Below, in pieces: positions 43,901-51,835 of a stretch of 64,000 nt of DNA; the stretch's first letter is position 1, and every line of letters begins with the position of its first letter. The notes under the pieces were generated by a model, which was not told the origin of the DNA, ran no database searches, and worked only from the letters and a program-made list of their open reading frames with translations. Position numbers and translations under genes: made by a program. The stretch spans positions 1-64,000 of the forward strand of contig JAZMZV010000154.1 in assembly GCA_045586185.1 (NCBI GenBank), read 5' to 3'. This DNA comes from RUG11551 sp045586185. Lineage in GTDB: Bacteria; Planctomycetota; Planctomycetia; Pirellulales; Thermoguttaceae.

Positions 43901-44010
43901 GGGAGTAGGGAGTAGGGAGTAGTAGAGTCTTCACTATTCCCTATTCCCCATTCCCTATTCCCTAAATTCGCCGAAGGCGAATTGCCTTCCTTTGTTTGGT
44001 TTTTACTCAT
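40963..44010 (-). CDS. Hsp70-family ATPase with DUF3731-type C-terminus, invaded by heptamer repeats
   Basis: A 1015-residue DnaK-like protein. The actin-like ATPase domain starts near residue 42 (YIVGIDLGTTNSAVMSIDL) and includes LVIDVGGGTSDFSLIRI and VLFNGGMFESP. In place of a DnaK peptide-binding domain it has a long C-terminal region with a DUF3731-like block (AHEARWLNLAGFCLRPGIGA, then LWILWRRVAAGL), as in Hsp70 relatives of proteobacteria and planctomycetes. About 40 residues at the start, two LRVASCELRE peptides (near 500 and 815), a segment near 225-245 and the last residues are encoded by heptamer repeats. The ATG overlaps the stop of the acidic-protein gene by 8 bases. Confidence 0.9.
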   Translation of the reverse strand: MSKNQTKEGNSPSANLGNREWGIGNSEDSTTPYSLLPNPRYIVGIDLGTTNSAVMSIDLAAGTEKIESFPLFQKTAPGESENRQTLPSFLFIEPSGEIEVGTYARDFGALQPGRLIWSAKSWLCHSQVDRTAAFLPWKAPDDVKKMSPVDAQSQYLKFIADRWNDVHPDAPLDKQDIIITLPASFDETARQLTIRAAAKAGLHKVVLIEEPQAAFYAWIYKNSELGIRNSELRKALLEDNSAFRIPHSELVLVIDVGGGTSDFSLIRIVRENQSDSENSDERQAVSFHRIAVGDHLLLGGDNLDLALARLLESKFAQQGVKLTDRQWQTLVRQSRIVKETLLGENAPETCTASIPTAGSKLMAKSLYLTVTKEEVVNALLEGFFPFVDLTAKPDRRRSGFQEFGLPFASDPAITRYLAAFLTNAQCDSPDAVLFNGGMFESPLTKQRILDQLSRWFSPADGEPWSPVVLDNDALDLAVARGAAYFGLVRYSEKLRVASCELREDVKSQVPFFRIHATLARCYYIGLEHDGRLRAMCIAPASIQEGQTLEIQNDQLRLQTNAPVVFPLFVSSSRTMDKPGEIIDLDENQMRALAPLRTVIKLRGETADSLGVNIQTHLTDSGALELYLASNEGSGRWRLNFDIRSAVETDVQSVETTAESEGIIDENKIEQSKDVLKACFERFEIKPSEVVKRITGIIGHSRETLPAPALRSLFDALMELEPGRKKSAAHEARWLNLAGFCLRPGIGASMDDWRIEQIWKRVFGKLRFPQPDNRLQLWILWRRVAAGLSSGRQIQLMEPILRQLRSLCNSMAKLRVASCELRENAKRVSKKTGRNEWLYTPHESAELFRLFGAMEKLPIESKQETGDLLLNLLSSKETPGSTAAILWSVGRLGARASSITTMETILSPEAVEAWVRQLIGITSRKTEFIIPEAEQSDAISAAAFAVVLTTHKTGDRYRDISESLRADALRFLESVPGVKPRWITLVRDGGSLQDDDRAEEFGEALPAGLRIEGNRQ
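41547..41576. repeat. Heptamer array CTCGCAA inside hsp70
   Basis: Four tandem units (the last CTCGTAA). Read in the gene they give KLRVASCELRE. Confidence 0.9.
42504..42533. repeat. Heptamer array CTCGCAA inside hsp70, second copy
   Basis: Four perfect units plus two bases, encoding EKLRVASCELRE, almost the same peptide as the array at 41547. Confidence 0.9.
43262..43348. repeat. Inverted heptamer arrays GGAATGC / AATTCCG inside hsp70
   Basis: Three GGAATGC units, a core containing AGCGCTTTGCGT, then AATTCCG-type units in the opposite sense. The arms can fold. They encode the NSELGIRNSEL..FRIPHSEL segment. Confidence 0.88.
43894..43983. repeat. Inverted heptamer arrays GGGAGTA / TATTCCC at the hsp70 N-terminus
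   Basis: GGGATTA and three GGGAGTA units, a 13-base core, then TATTCCC/CATTCCC units and the palindrome AATTCGCC-GAA-GGCGAATT. Together they encode most of residues 10-40 of the Hsp70 protein, upstream of the ATPase domain. Confidence 0.9.
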
Positions 44011-45295
44011 TTAAATCAATGCCATTATTTTCCAGAATGGATTCTTTCGCATTCTTTCTGGAAAATTCCTGGATAAAATTTTCTTCCGGTTTGGTTGTCG
44101 TCGGAACGTCGTCAACAGAACCGTTTACTGGAATCTGACGAGGAATCCAGCTGTCATAATTTTCGTTTTGGTCTAAAAGCGCGTCGACTTCAGCGCTGAT
44201 TTTCGCTCGTTCCTGTTCGGAAACGACTGCTGGCGGAATTTCGATAGACGGGATTAACAACGAGTCCTCGTTAGCTTCCGTTTCGACAGCGTCGGCTTCC
44301 AGAGGTTCGACGATTAAAGCGTCCGCTTCTTCCGCTTCGACTTCTTCCGCTTCAACTTCTTCAGCTTCGGCTTCTTCGTCCTCGACTTCTTCGGCTTCGG
44401 CTTCTTCGGCTTCGTCAGTGTCGCCGAACAACGGAGCTTCAATGTCTTCGAGTTCAGGAGCTTCTACTTCCGGGACGTCAAAAAAGTTGGAATCTAAAAC
44501 GGGGATTTCGTTAACGTTTACATTTTCAATGTCAGACTGCTCGTCATTTTCAGCCTGTTCAACGTTTGTTTTTTGTTCCATCAGGGCGTTCATGTCTTCA
44601 TCCGGAATGTCCGGCAATCCATGAACGACAACCCACGGTTCCTCTTCTTTGAAAACTTCTTCCGAAACTTCAACAACCTGAGTTTCCTGCTCTGCTTGAG
44701 CGACTTCTTCGGTCTTGACTTCGGCAACGTCTTCGGTATTGACCTCGGCGTTGGCAACGGCTTCTTCCAAAGCTTTTTCGGCGTTGACGTCGTCTTCCGG
44801 TTGGAGTTGGACGTTTGCCAATTCTTCCTGGTTGACTTCATCTTTCGGAGTTTCAGCAATCAAGTCTTCCGAATTGAGAGCCTCGATGGCGTCATTATAC
44901 TGTTTTTCAAGCATACAATAAAACTCTTCTTCTGACAACCCCTCCGGTTGAGAATTTTCTGCAATTTGAGAAACTTCTTCCATATTTTCAGAAGCGTCAG
45001 CCGGCATTTCCCCTGTCAGGACGGCAATTTCCAGTTTTTCGTCGTCCGTCAATTCGTCTTTGCCTGTCAGCGACATGCTCATGACCTGGGCGGCAGTTTC
45101 GTTCCATTCTTCGACGTCTTTGACAACCAAAACGTTTTCAGTCGTCATTTCCGGTTCGTCAATGGCTTCAAGCTCGTCTTCCGGAGAGAAGAACGCGTTC
45201 TGAGCCAATTTGGCGCCGTCGAAATCGTCTGAAGCGCCCAAAGCCCCAACCGCCAGAGCGATTCCGCCAGCAATAGTGTACAGTGTGTTTAACAT
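44003..45295 (-). CDS. Highly acidic Glu/Ala/Val-rich protein with N-terminal hydrophobic segment
   Basis: A 430-residue protein. A short hydrophobic N-terminus (MLNTLYTIAGGIALAVGALG) could be a membrane anchor or weak signal. The rest is extremely acidic and low in complexity, with a tandem EAEEVEAEEVEAEEAD tract near 300-325 and few aromatic residues, so it is probably disordered. No domain recognised. The start has AGAAAGG upstream. Its TAA overlaps the Hsp70 ATG by 8 bases, so the two are translationally coupled and probably work together; a client, adaptor or membrane tether for the Hsp70 are options I cannot separate. Confidence 0.75.
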   Translation of the reverse strand: MLNTLYTIAGGIALAVGALGASDDFDGAKLAQNAFFSPEDELEAIDEPEMTTENVLVVKDVEEWNETAAQVMSMSLTGKDELTDDEKLEIAVLTGEMPADASENMEEVSQIAENSQPEGLSEEEFYCMLEKQYNDAIEALNSEDLIAETPKDEVNQEELANVQLQPEDDVNAEKALEEAVANAEVNTEDVAEVKTEEVAQAEQETQVVEVSEEVFKEEEPWVVVHGLPDIPDEDMNALMEQKTNVEQAENDEQSDIENVNVNEIPVLDSNFFDVPEVEAPELEDIEAPLFGDTDEAEEAEAEEVEDEEAEAEEVEAEEVEAEEADALIVEPLEADAVETEANEDSLLIPSIEIPPAVVSEQERAKISAEVDALLDQNENYDSWIPRQIPVNGSVDDVPTTTKPEENFIQEFSRKNAKESILENNGIDLNE

Positions 45296-45623
45296 AATAA
45301 AACCTTTCTCTTAAATTAAGATGGAAATATAACGGTATATAGAGAATTTCCAAATTCCCTAATTTCCTATCGGAAAGATAAAAAGAAAAGTTTAGGTAAA
45401 ATAGAAATATTTTCAAAAATAATTAATTTTGGAAAAGTTTGAGGACGCGTTTAAACCTCCCTACTGCCTATTGCCTACTGCCTACGGCCTTAATCGCGCA
45501 TTACGCATTTCGCATTATGAATTCAAAAAATCCCTCTTGCGTTATTTTTAAAAAATGTGTATTTACCGCTATCTGATATTTTTTAGGAATAGTATTTAGC
45601 GCTTTGCGCTAACGTTATAATCC
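45296..45623. other. Divergent promoter region with heptamer arrays
   Basis: Between the acidic-protein gene and bamA. Contains CCTACTG/CCTATTG units (45460-45490), CGCATTA/CGCATTT units (45497-45521), the 13-bp palindrome AGCGCTTTGCGCT (45598-45610) and a TATAAT (45616-45621) that ends only two bases before the annotated bamA ATG. Confidence 0.6.
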
Positions 45624-48600
45624 ATGAATGTGATGAATATACAATCCGGTTGCAAAGCTCGATTCGCGCTTAAATTTCAGTTCCTGACGGCAGTTGCAGG
45701 AACAGTTTTGGCGTTTTTATGCTCAACGACCCTTTATGGTCAGCAATATATGCGTCCTGATGGAACGACGGGTTCGTCGAAGGTCGCTATTTCCGAGGCT
45801 CTTCCGGGCGAATACGACAATGCTGCAATCCCGGATCCTCAATATCCTCCGGGAATTATGCCGGATAACGCTCTGACGGTGGATCCGACGTCGGTCGGAA
45901 CAGATTCAGGGGATCTTCCTCCTGTCCCGTCGTACGATGGCAGCGTCAATTCCATGTCCAACGCTTTGCCGTCGGCATCCGCCAGTTCTGGTCCTGATTC
46001 GATTCTCAACCTGTATAACGCGCCTGGCAGTTCTTCCAAAGCTGACCAATACGAGGGCATGACGATTGCCGACGTTAAAATTGAAGGCAATCATCAGTAT
46101 TCGTTTGAGAAAATCGTACCGTATCTGAAAACGCGTCCGAGCCGTCAGTTCAGTAAAAAGATTCTCGAAGACGACGTTCGACGGTTAATTTACAGCCGCA
46201 TGTTCGTCAACGTAGAGACGTTATTTAAAGAAGTCAATAACAATGGAAACGTTGAGCTGGAAGTCAAGTTTCGCGTTTCAGAACGCCGCACGATTCAGTA
46301 TATTCGTTACGTCGGCAACGAGAAGATTCGAAAAAAGTACCTGGAAAAGGAAGCTCTCCTTCGCGTTGGCGGGGCGATTGACCCCTCGGAAGTTGCGTCT
46401 GCAAAAGAGCGTCTGGAAGGATTCTACCGATCCAAAGGATTTGCTCGCGCAACGGTAACGGTCGTTCAGGGTTTGAAATTGTCAGACCCCGGCGTCATTT
46501 TCCAGATTAACGAAGGTCCCAAACAGAAAGTTCACTGGACCAGCTTTGAAGGCAATACGATTGTATCCGACGCCCGACTGCGAACTCAGGTTCAGTCCAA
46601 ACACGGATTTATGTGGATTTTTGCGGGAGAACTGGACTACGACAAACTCGACGCTGACGTTCGGACGCTGGAAGACTATTACAAAAACCTGGGCTTTCTC
46701 GACGTTCGCGTTGGAAGAGAAGTCAAGTTCAATTCGTCAGAGGAATGGGCGGACGTTGTATTTTACATCCACGAAGGGAAACGATATAAAATCCGCAACG
46801 TCGTTATTGCTGGGGCAAACAGCTTTACGACGGAACAGCTTAAAGAGTTGATGGAACTCGATAAAGGCGATTACCTCAATAAGCCCAAGCTTACTCGCGC
46901 TATTAACAGAATTCAAAATCGATATGGCGCTATTGGCAGAGTTTTCGCCGACGTCAAGCCGGACATCCGCTATCTCGAAACGCCGGGACAGTGTGACGTT
47001 GTCGTCAGCATTAAAGAAGGCGACGTTTATCGCGTTGGTCGTGTAAACGTCCTCATTGCAGGCGATTATCCGCAGACGCAAATCGACACGGTTCTTAATC
47101 GCATGACGGTCAAGCCGGGCGACATCATGGACACGAACAAAATCCGCGCGTCCGAACGACGACTCAAGGCGTCGCAGCTGTTTGCCAACGACCCGCAAAA
47201 AGGCGTCTCTCCCAGCATCGTTTATTCGCCGCCGGAGATCAAAGACATGGAAAAACGCGATGGGCAGAGAATGGCAGAGCCTATCACCCGACCGGAAAAT
47301 TCCAATTCGTTCCGCGGACAGAATTCAGAAGACGAATACCGTCACGTTGCCCGATTTACGCCGTCTCCATCTACGCCGTCAAATCAGAAAACTGTTGAAG
47401 TCAATTATTATGGAACGTGGAATGAAAGCGAACAGAGCGTTGAATGGCAAAACGTCGAAATGAATTCCAGCGACGGCGCCAAGCGGGAAATTCGAAACGA
47501 GAGCGTTGATTCAGATTATTCTGACATTGACTACAACTCGCAACTCGCAACTCGCAACTCGCAACTATATTCTGAATCCTTTGAAGAATACAATAACAAC
47601 AGCGTTCAGCAGGAATACGCCAAAGAAGACGAAAAACAGCGAAGTCAGCCGGATTATTTAGGTCAGAACGGTTATCAAACAACGTATGGATTTGACCCGT
47701 TCGGTCAGCCGTCGGTTCCGTCAACGCGAGCGGAAGTCAATCAGGCGGTTGCTTCGTCCAGCGCTCCGGCTCCGACGCTTCAGCAGTCGGTTTATAATCA
47801 GCCTGTTACATCAGCGCCGGCAACGCAAATGTACGTTCCCGCCAGCGCGAATCAAACGGCGGTTGTTCAAAACGGCTGGGCGCCCGCCAGCGGATATCAA
47901 GGACAAAGCGTTATGGAACCCGATCCGACCGGAGCTCAGTTGGCTCCGTATTCCGGCGCTGTGGGACAGAATATTTATAGCGACAACTTGCCAATGCAGC
48001 CTGGAATTCCGGCGCCGAACAGCCCGACGGGACAATCCGGCAGCCCATATCCGGCGGTTCAGGCGATTGATCAATCCTATTCCGGGAATTATTATTATCA
48101 GTCCATTGACGGACCGAATACGATTCCGATTGCCGCGTCGCTGGAAGAAACTCGAACCGGGCGAATGATGTTCTCCATTGGCATCAGCAGCGAATCCGGC
48201 TTGTTGGGATCGGTCGTTATTGAAGAACAGAACTTCGACTGGATGCGCTGGCCGCGTTCCTGCCGAGACTGGTACAATGGCGTTGCATTCCGCGGTCGAG
48301 GTCAGCATTTCCGAATCGAAGCCTCGCCTGGTACAAACGTTCAGCGTTACAGCATCAGCTTTGGAGAGCCGTACCTGTTCAATACGGATATTTCCTGGGA
48401 TATCAGCGGCGTGTATTACGAACGTTTTTATGACGAATGGTACGAAAAACGACTGGGCGGTCAGACGAGCCTTGGCTATCGATTCCACAAAGATTTGGTC
48501 GGTTACCTGACGTTTAGAGGATACAATATTAAATTGTATCATCCGATTTCGCCGACGCCTCCGGAACTGCAAGACGCTTTGGGATCGAACGCTTTGTACG

Positions 48601-49190
48601 GCATCGGCGCCAAGCTGGTCTACGACAAGCGCGACAGTCCCTACATGGCAACAGAAGGCTGGTATTTGTCGGCGGAAATTGAACAGGTGTTTGGTTCCTA
48701 CACGTACCCGCGCGCGTCGTTCGGCGTCAAAAAGTTTATTCCGCTGTACGAACGGCCAGACGGTTCCGGACGTCACGTTTTGTCGCTCAAGACGTCAGTC
48801 GACTGGACGGACGTAGATACGCCAATTTACGAGCATTATTTCACAGGCGGCATTTCCACCATTCGCGGCTTCCGCTACAGAAAAGCGACGGTTCGCGACA
48901 TGGGCGTTCCTGTCGGCGGTTACACTCAGGTTTTGGCGTGCGCCGAATACCTGTTCCCGATTACGGCAGACGACATGGTTAAAGGCGTCATTTTCTGTGA
49001 CACCGGTACGTCAGACTACAACTTCGGATCATGGAAAGATCGTTACAGAGCGTCAGTCGGGTTTGGATTCCGAATCACCGTTCCCATGATGGGATCCGTG
49101 CCGATCGCGCTGGACTTTGCCTTCCCGGTGTCGAAAAACGATTTCGACGAAACAGAAATATTCAGCTTTACCATGGGCGGAATGTTTTAG
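45624..49190 (+). CDS. bamA: Omp85-family outer-membrane assembly protein BamA
   Basis: A 1188-residue Omp85 protein that folds and inserts outer-membrane beta-barrels. A signal peptide (about 1-40) ends near TTLYGQQ. About five POTRA domains span 145-530 (TIADVKIEGNHQYSFEKI; VQYIRYVG-like TIQYIRYVGNEKIRKKYL; YKIRNVVIAGANSF). A Gln/Pro/Ser-rich linker (about 530-840) separates them from the C-terminal barrel (about 850-1188), which carries the family motif FTGGISTIRGFRYR. BamA is usually near 800 residues; the extra length is the linker, which includes a heptamer-encoded NSQLATRNSQL. An ATG at 45633 is an alternative start, since a TATAAT lies just before the first. Confidence 0.93.
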   Translation: MNVMNIQSGCKARFALKFQFLTAVAGTVLAFLCSTTLYGQQYMRPDGTTGSSKVAISEALPGEYDNAAIPDPQYPPGIMPDNALTVDPTSVGTDSGDLPPVPSYDGSVNSMSNALPSASASSGPDSILNLYNAPGSSSKADQYEGMTIADVKIEGNHQYSFEKIVPYLKTRPSRQFSKKILEDDVRRLIYSRMFVNVETLFKEVNNNGNVELEVKFRVSERRTIQYIRYVGNEKIRKKYLEKEALLRVGGAIDPSEVASAKERLEGFYRSKGFARATVTVVQGLKLSDPGVIFQINEGPKQKVHWTSFEGNTIVSDARLRTQVQSKHGFMWIFAGELDYDKLDADVRTLEDYYKNLGFLDVRVGREVKFNSSEEWADVVFYIHEGKRYKIRNVVIAGANSFTTEQLKELMELDKGDYLNKPKLTRAINRIQNRYGAIGRVFADVKPDIRYLETPGQCDVVVSIKEGDVYRVGRVNVLIAGDYPQTQIDTVLNRMTVKPGDIMDTNKIRASERRLKASQLFANDPQKGVSPSIVYSPPEIKDMEKRDGQRMAEPITRPENSNSFRGQNSEDEYRHVARFTPSPSTPSNQKTVEVNYYGTWNESEQSVEWQNVEMNSSDGAKREIRNESVDSDYSDIDYNSQLATRNSQLYSESFEEYNNNSVQQEYAKEDEKQRSQPDYLGQNGYQTTYGFDPFGQPSVPSTRAEVNQAVASSSAPAPTLQQSVYNQPVTSAPATQMYVPASANQTAVVQNGWAPASGYQGQSVMEPDPTGAQLAPYSGAVGQNIYSDNLPMQPGIPAPNSPTGQSGSPYPAVQAIDQSYSGNYYYQSIDGPNTIPIAASLEETRTGRMMFSIGISSESGLLGSVVIEEQNFDWMRWPRSCRDWYNGVAFRGRGQHFRIEASPGTNVQRYSISFGEPYLFNTDISWDISGVYYERFYDEWYEKRLGGQTSLGYRFHKDLVGYLTFRGYNIKLYHPISPTPPELQDALGSNALYGIGAKLVYDKRDSPYMATEGWYLSAEIEQVFGSYTYPRASFGVKKFIPLYERPDGSGRHVLSLKTSVDWTDVDTPIYEHYFTGGISTIRGFRYRKATVRDMGVPVGGYTQVLACAEYLFPITADDMVKGVIFCDTGTSDYNFGSWKDRYRASVGFGFRITVPMMGSVPIALDFAFPVSKNDFDETEIFSFTMGGMF
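47535..47567. repeat. Heptamer array AACTCGC inside bamA
   Basis: Four units plus part of a fifth, in frame, encoding NSQLATRNSQLATRNSQL in the disordered linker between POTRA domains and barrel. Confidence 0.92.
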
Positions 49191-49201
49191 AAGGATAACC
49201 C

Positions 49202-49951
49202 ATGGCGGCTCAAAACGCAGAAACCATCGTACTAAACAGCGTTCCATTCAGCAATACAAGCCAGATTGCAACGCTTTATACGCGGGAATTCGGGAAGTTT
49301 TCCGCCCTGGCGAAAGGATCGCGCCGAGAGAAAAATCCGTTCGACAACGGGTTGGATTACATGGCGCGCCTGAAAACGACGCATTACGTTCGTTCGCAGG
49401 GGCTTCAGCTGCTCACGCAGGCAAGCCTTCAGCGCTGGTTTCGAGTAGACAGAAACAATCCCGGCGCGTTGTTTGCCGGATATTACATCGTCGAGCTTAT
49501 CGATTCGTTCACGGCGGAATTTGACCCGTCGGCAGAACTGTTCGACTTGACCGACGAAACCCTGGCTGACCTGACAGCCGGGAAAGAAGTTTGGCGAACG
49601 CTGACCCGGTTCAACTGGCAGATGCTGAGAATAATCGGGATTGCGCCTCAATGGGACGCCTGCGTTTGCTGCGGGAAAAAAAGAACGCGTCAGGCAGGCT
49701 GGGCGTTTGGACTGATCGACGGCGGAGTCGTTTGTCCGAACTGCAAGCCGGGACGAATTAGACTCGTCCTCGTTTCGCACGCGGTTTTGGATATCGCCCG
49801 GCAATTCGCCGATGAAAAACACAACCTGTGGCGTCGGCTCAAAGCGGCAGACAATCACCGCAAAGAGCTGCGCCGTTTAACGGATTTATACATAGCTCAT
49901 AACCTTGGCTGGGCGCCGAAAATGCAGCGATACAGTCAAATGTTTGTTTAG
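49202..49951 (+). CDS. recO: DNA repair protein RecO
   Basis: A 249-residue recombination mediator that with RecR loads RecA on SSB-coated DNA. N-terminal OB fold (TIVLNSVPFSNTSQIATLYT, FSALAKGSRREKN), a helical middle, and a zinc finger with CVCCGKK and CPNCKPG near 160-185. It starts 11 bases after the bamA stop with GAAGGA before the ATG. RecO between two outer-membrane assembly genes is a positional curiosity, not a sign of shared function. Confidence 0.94.
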   Translation: MAAQNAETIVLNSVPFSNTSQIATLYTREFGKFSALAKGSRREKNPFDNGLDYMARLKTTHYVRSQGLQLLTQASLQRWFRVDRNNPGALFAGYYIVELIDSFTAEFDPSAELFDLTDETLADLTAGKEVWRTLTRFNWQMLRIIGIAPQWDACVCCGKKRTRQAGWAFGLIDGGVVCPNCKPGRIRLVLVSHAVLDIARQFADEKHNLWRRLKAADNHRKELRRLTDLYIAHNLGWAPKMQRYSQMFV

Positions 49952-49957
49952 TAAAAG

Positions 49958-50040
49958 TTGCGAGAAACGAGTAGCGAGTAGCGAGAAACGCAAGCGCTAC
50001 ACAAAAATATCTCGCAACTCGCAACTCGCAACTCGCAACT
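49958..50040. repeat. Inverted heptamer arrays between recO and bamD
   Basis: TTGCGAG/AAACGAG/TAGCGAG units (49958-49987), core with GCGCTACAC, then CTCGCAA units (50011-50040). The arms are complementary and fill the gap between the two genes, so the mRNA would carry a strong hairpin just before the bamD ribosome-binding region. Confidence 0.88.
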
Positions 50041-50062
50041 AAAAAGCGCCTTGCAACTAAAT

Positions 50063-51280
50063 ATGAATACTAAATATCAACTCTGTCGACTTTGCGCCAT
50101 AGCCGCTTTGAGCGTTACGCTCTTTGCCGGCTGTACAACCATGCAAGTGCGCGGCACAGTCAAGGATTGGGACGCCATCGCGGCAAACATCAACGCCCAT
50201 CCTTCTCCCAAAGTAGACCAGAAAACGCTTGAACGATCGTATGACACGCTCGTTAAAGATCAAAAAATTGACGGCGACGGAACCGGTTCAGACGTTGAGT
50301 ATATCGGAGACGCGTTTGTTGATTCCTACAGACACGTAGTCAACGATTTGCCAGATGTAACAGTCGCTCAATCGTTGTTCAAAGAAGGACTGGATTTGTT
50401 TTCACAGAAAAAATACTCGGCGGCGGCGAAGAAGTTTTCGTCCTGCCAGTGGAAATGCACGGCTAAAGACACGGTTCTTAAAGAAGACGCCATGTTCATG
50501 GAGGCGGAGTGTTACTTCTTTGACAATCAGTATTCCAAAGCGTTCAAACAGTATAACAAGGTTGCCAAGAACTATGAGAACTCCCGCTATTCAGACCGAA
50601 TGGCGGCAAGACTGTTTGCTATTGGACGTTATTGGGAAAACATGTACGACAAGTATCATTATAATACGTTCGCCCCCAATTTCTGGGATAAGCGCCGACC
50701 CATGTTTGACACGAACGGAAACGCGCGTAAAGCGTTTACCAGCGCTCAGTTGCAAAACGCCAACGGGACTTTTTCAGACGCCGCCGTCATGGCGTGCGCG
50801 AACAATTATTTCAGAGACGGACAATACACAGAGGCGTCTGAACAGTACGACCATCTGTGCGAGAATTATCCCAATTCCAAATACATCGTTCGCGCGTATC
50901 TGCTTAACCTGCAGTGCAAGCTCCAGATGTATATTGGCTCCCATTACGATTCCAAACCGCTGGAAGACGCAGAAAAGATTGCAAATCATTTGATCAACTT
51001 CTACGGTCCGGAACTGGACGCTCAGATGAGATCGGAGATTAAAGAGATTCAGTCCCATTTTGCCGAGCAGAAAGCTCAGCGCGACATGGCTATTGCCGAA
51101 TACTACAAAGACAAAAAATACTACGGCGCTGCCAGACAGTACTATGGATACGTTCAGCGCGATTATCCCGGCACGGAATCAGCGCAGCAGGCAAGAAGCG
51201 AGTATCAGAAAATTGCCAATCTGCCTTCAGAACCGGCGAAAAAGTTTGAATGGCTCAAGTACGTTTTCCCAGAGGATTAA
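50063..51280 (+). CDS. BamD-like outer-membrane assembly lipoprotein
   Basis: A 405-residue TPR lipoprotein. The signal ends in a lipobox, LFAGC, with Cys near residue 24. TPR-like helix pairs follow (GLDLFSQKKYSAAAKKFSSC, ECYFFDNQYSKAFKQYNKVA, YFRDGQYTEASEQYDHLCEN, YKDKKYYGAARQYYGYVQ). BamD supports BamA in barrel assembly; E. coli BamD has about 245 residues, so this is longer by extra TPRs. Start is the ATG at 50063; a TTG at 50051 is in frame. The position after bamA supports the assignment. Confidence 0.82.
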   Translation: MNTKYQLCRLCAIAALSVTLFAGCTTMQVRGTVKDWDAIAANINAHPSPKVDQKTLERSYDTLVKDQKIDGDGTGSDVEYIGDAFVDSYRHVVNDLPDVTVAQSLFKEGLDLFSQKKYSAAAKKFSSCQWKCTAKDTVLKEDAMFMEAECYFFDNQYSKAFKQYNKVAKNYENSRYSDRMAARLFAIGRYWENMYDKYHYNTFAPNFWDKRRPMFDTNGNARKAFTSAQLQNANGTFSDAAVMACANNYFRDGQYTEASEQYDHLCENYPNSKYIVRAYLLNLQCKLQMYIGSHYDSKPLEDAEKIANHLINFYGPELDAQMRSEIKEIQSHFAEQKAQRDMAIAEYYKDKKYYGAARQYYGYVQRDYPGTESAQQARSEYQKIANLPSEPAKKFEWLKYVFPED

Positions 51281-51310
51281 TCGTTTAACATACAATCAAC
51301 GGCTTTATTC

Positions 51311-51835
51311 ATGAATCGCGGTTTTGCGTTTCTGACGACTCTCCTTGCAGCGTGTTTGATAACCGGTTGCGCCGGATACCAAATTGGGAATCAAACTCTG
51401 TACACCGCCAATATCCAGACGATTTACATTCCGATGGTAAAAGCGCCGTCGTTAAGCCCTCACATGAGCGAACGGATTACGGAAGCGGTTGCCAAAGAGG
51501 TCGAACTTCGCACGCCCTATAAACTCACTCAAGACAATTACGCAGACGCCGTTCTCAATATCGAGATTATCGAATACAAACAGGGAATCAATTTCAAGGA
51601 CAAATGGGGCGGACCGCGTCAGAACAATCTGGAAATGAGAGCAAAAGTCGAGCTGGTAAACCGCAGGTCGCTGACTCCGGAATGTGCGTGCGAATTCTCT
51701 CTCGACCGGGAGGGCATCGTTTTGGGGCACGGCTCCATGATTCCCGTTGCTGGGCAGTCAACGGCGACGGAACAGCAGGAAGCCATCGACCGCCTGGCGA
51801 GGTGCATTGTCAATTCTTTGGAAAAACCATGGTAA
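51311..51835 (+). CDS. LptE-like lipopolysaccharide-assembly lipoprotein
   Basis: A 174-residue lipoprotein. Signal with lipobox LITGC (Cys20), then AGYQIGNQTLY and IQTIYIPMVKAPS, the usual opening of LptE-family proteins, whose partner LptD places lipopolysaccharide in the outer membrane. The end, ATEQQEAIDRLARCIVNSLE, also fits. It lies 30 bases after the bamD-like gene. With bamA it implies a true outer membrane in this organism. LptD is not in the window. Confidence 0.82.
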   Translation: MNRGFAFLTTLLAACLITGCAGYQIGNQTLYTANIQTIYIPMVKAPSLSPHMSERITEAVAKEVELRTPYKLTQDNYADAVLNIEIIEYKQGINFKDKWGGPRQNNLEMRAKVELVNRRSLTPECACEFSLDREGIVLGHGSMIPVAGQSTATEQQEAIDRLARCIVNSLEKPW

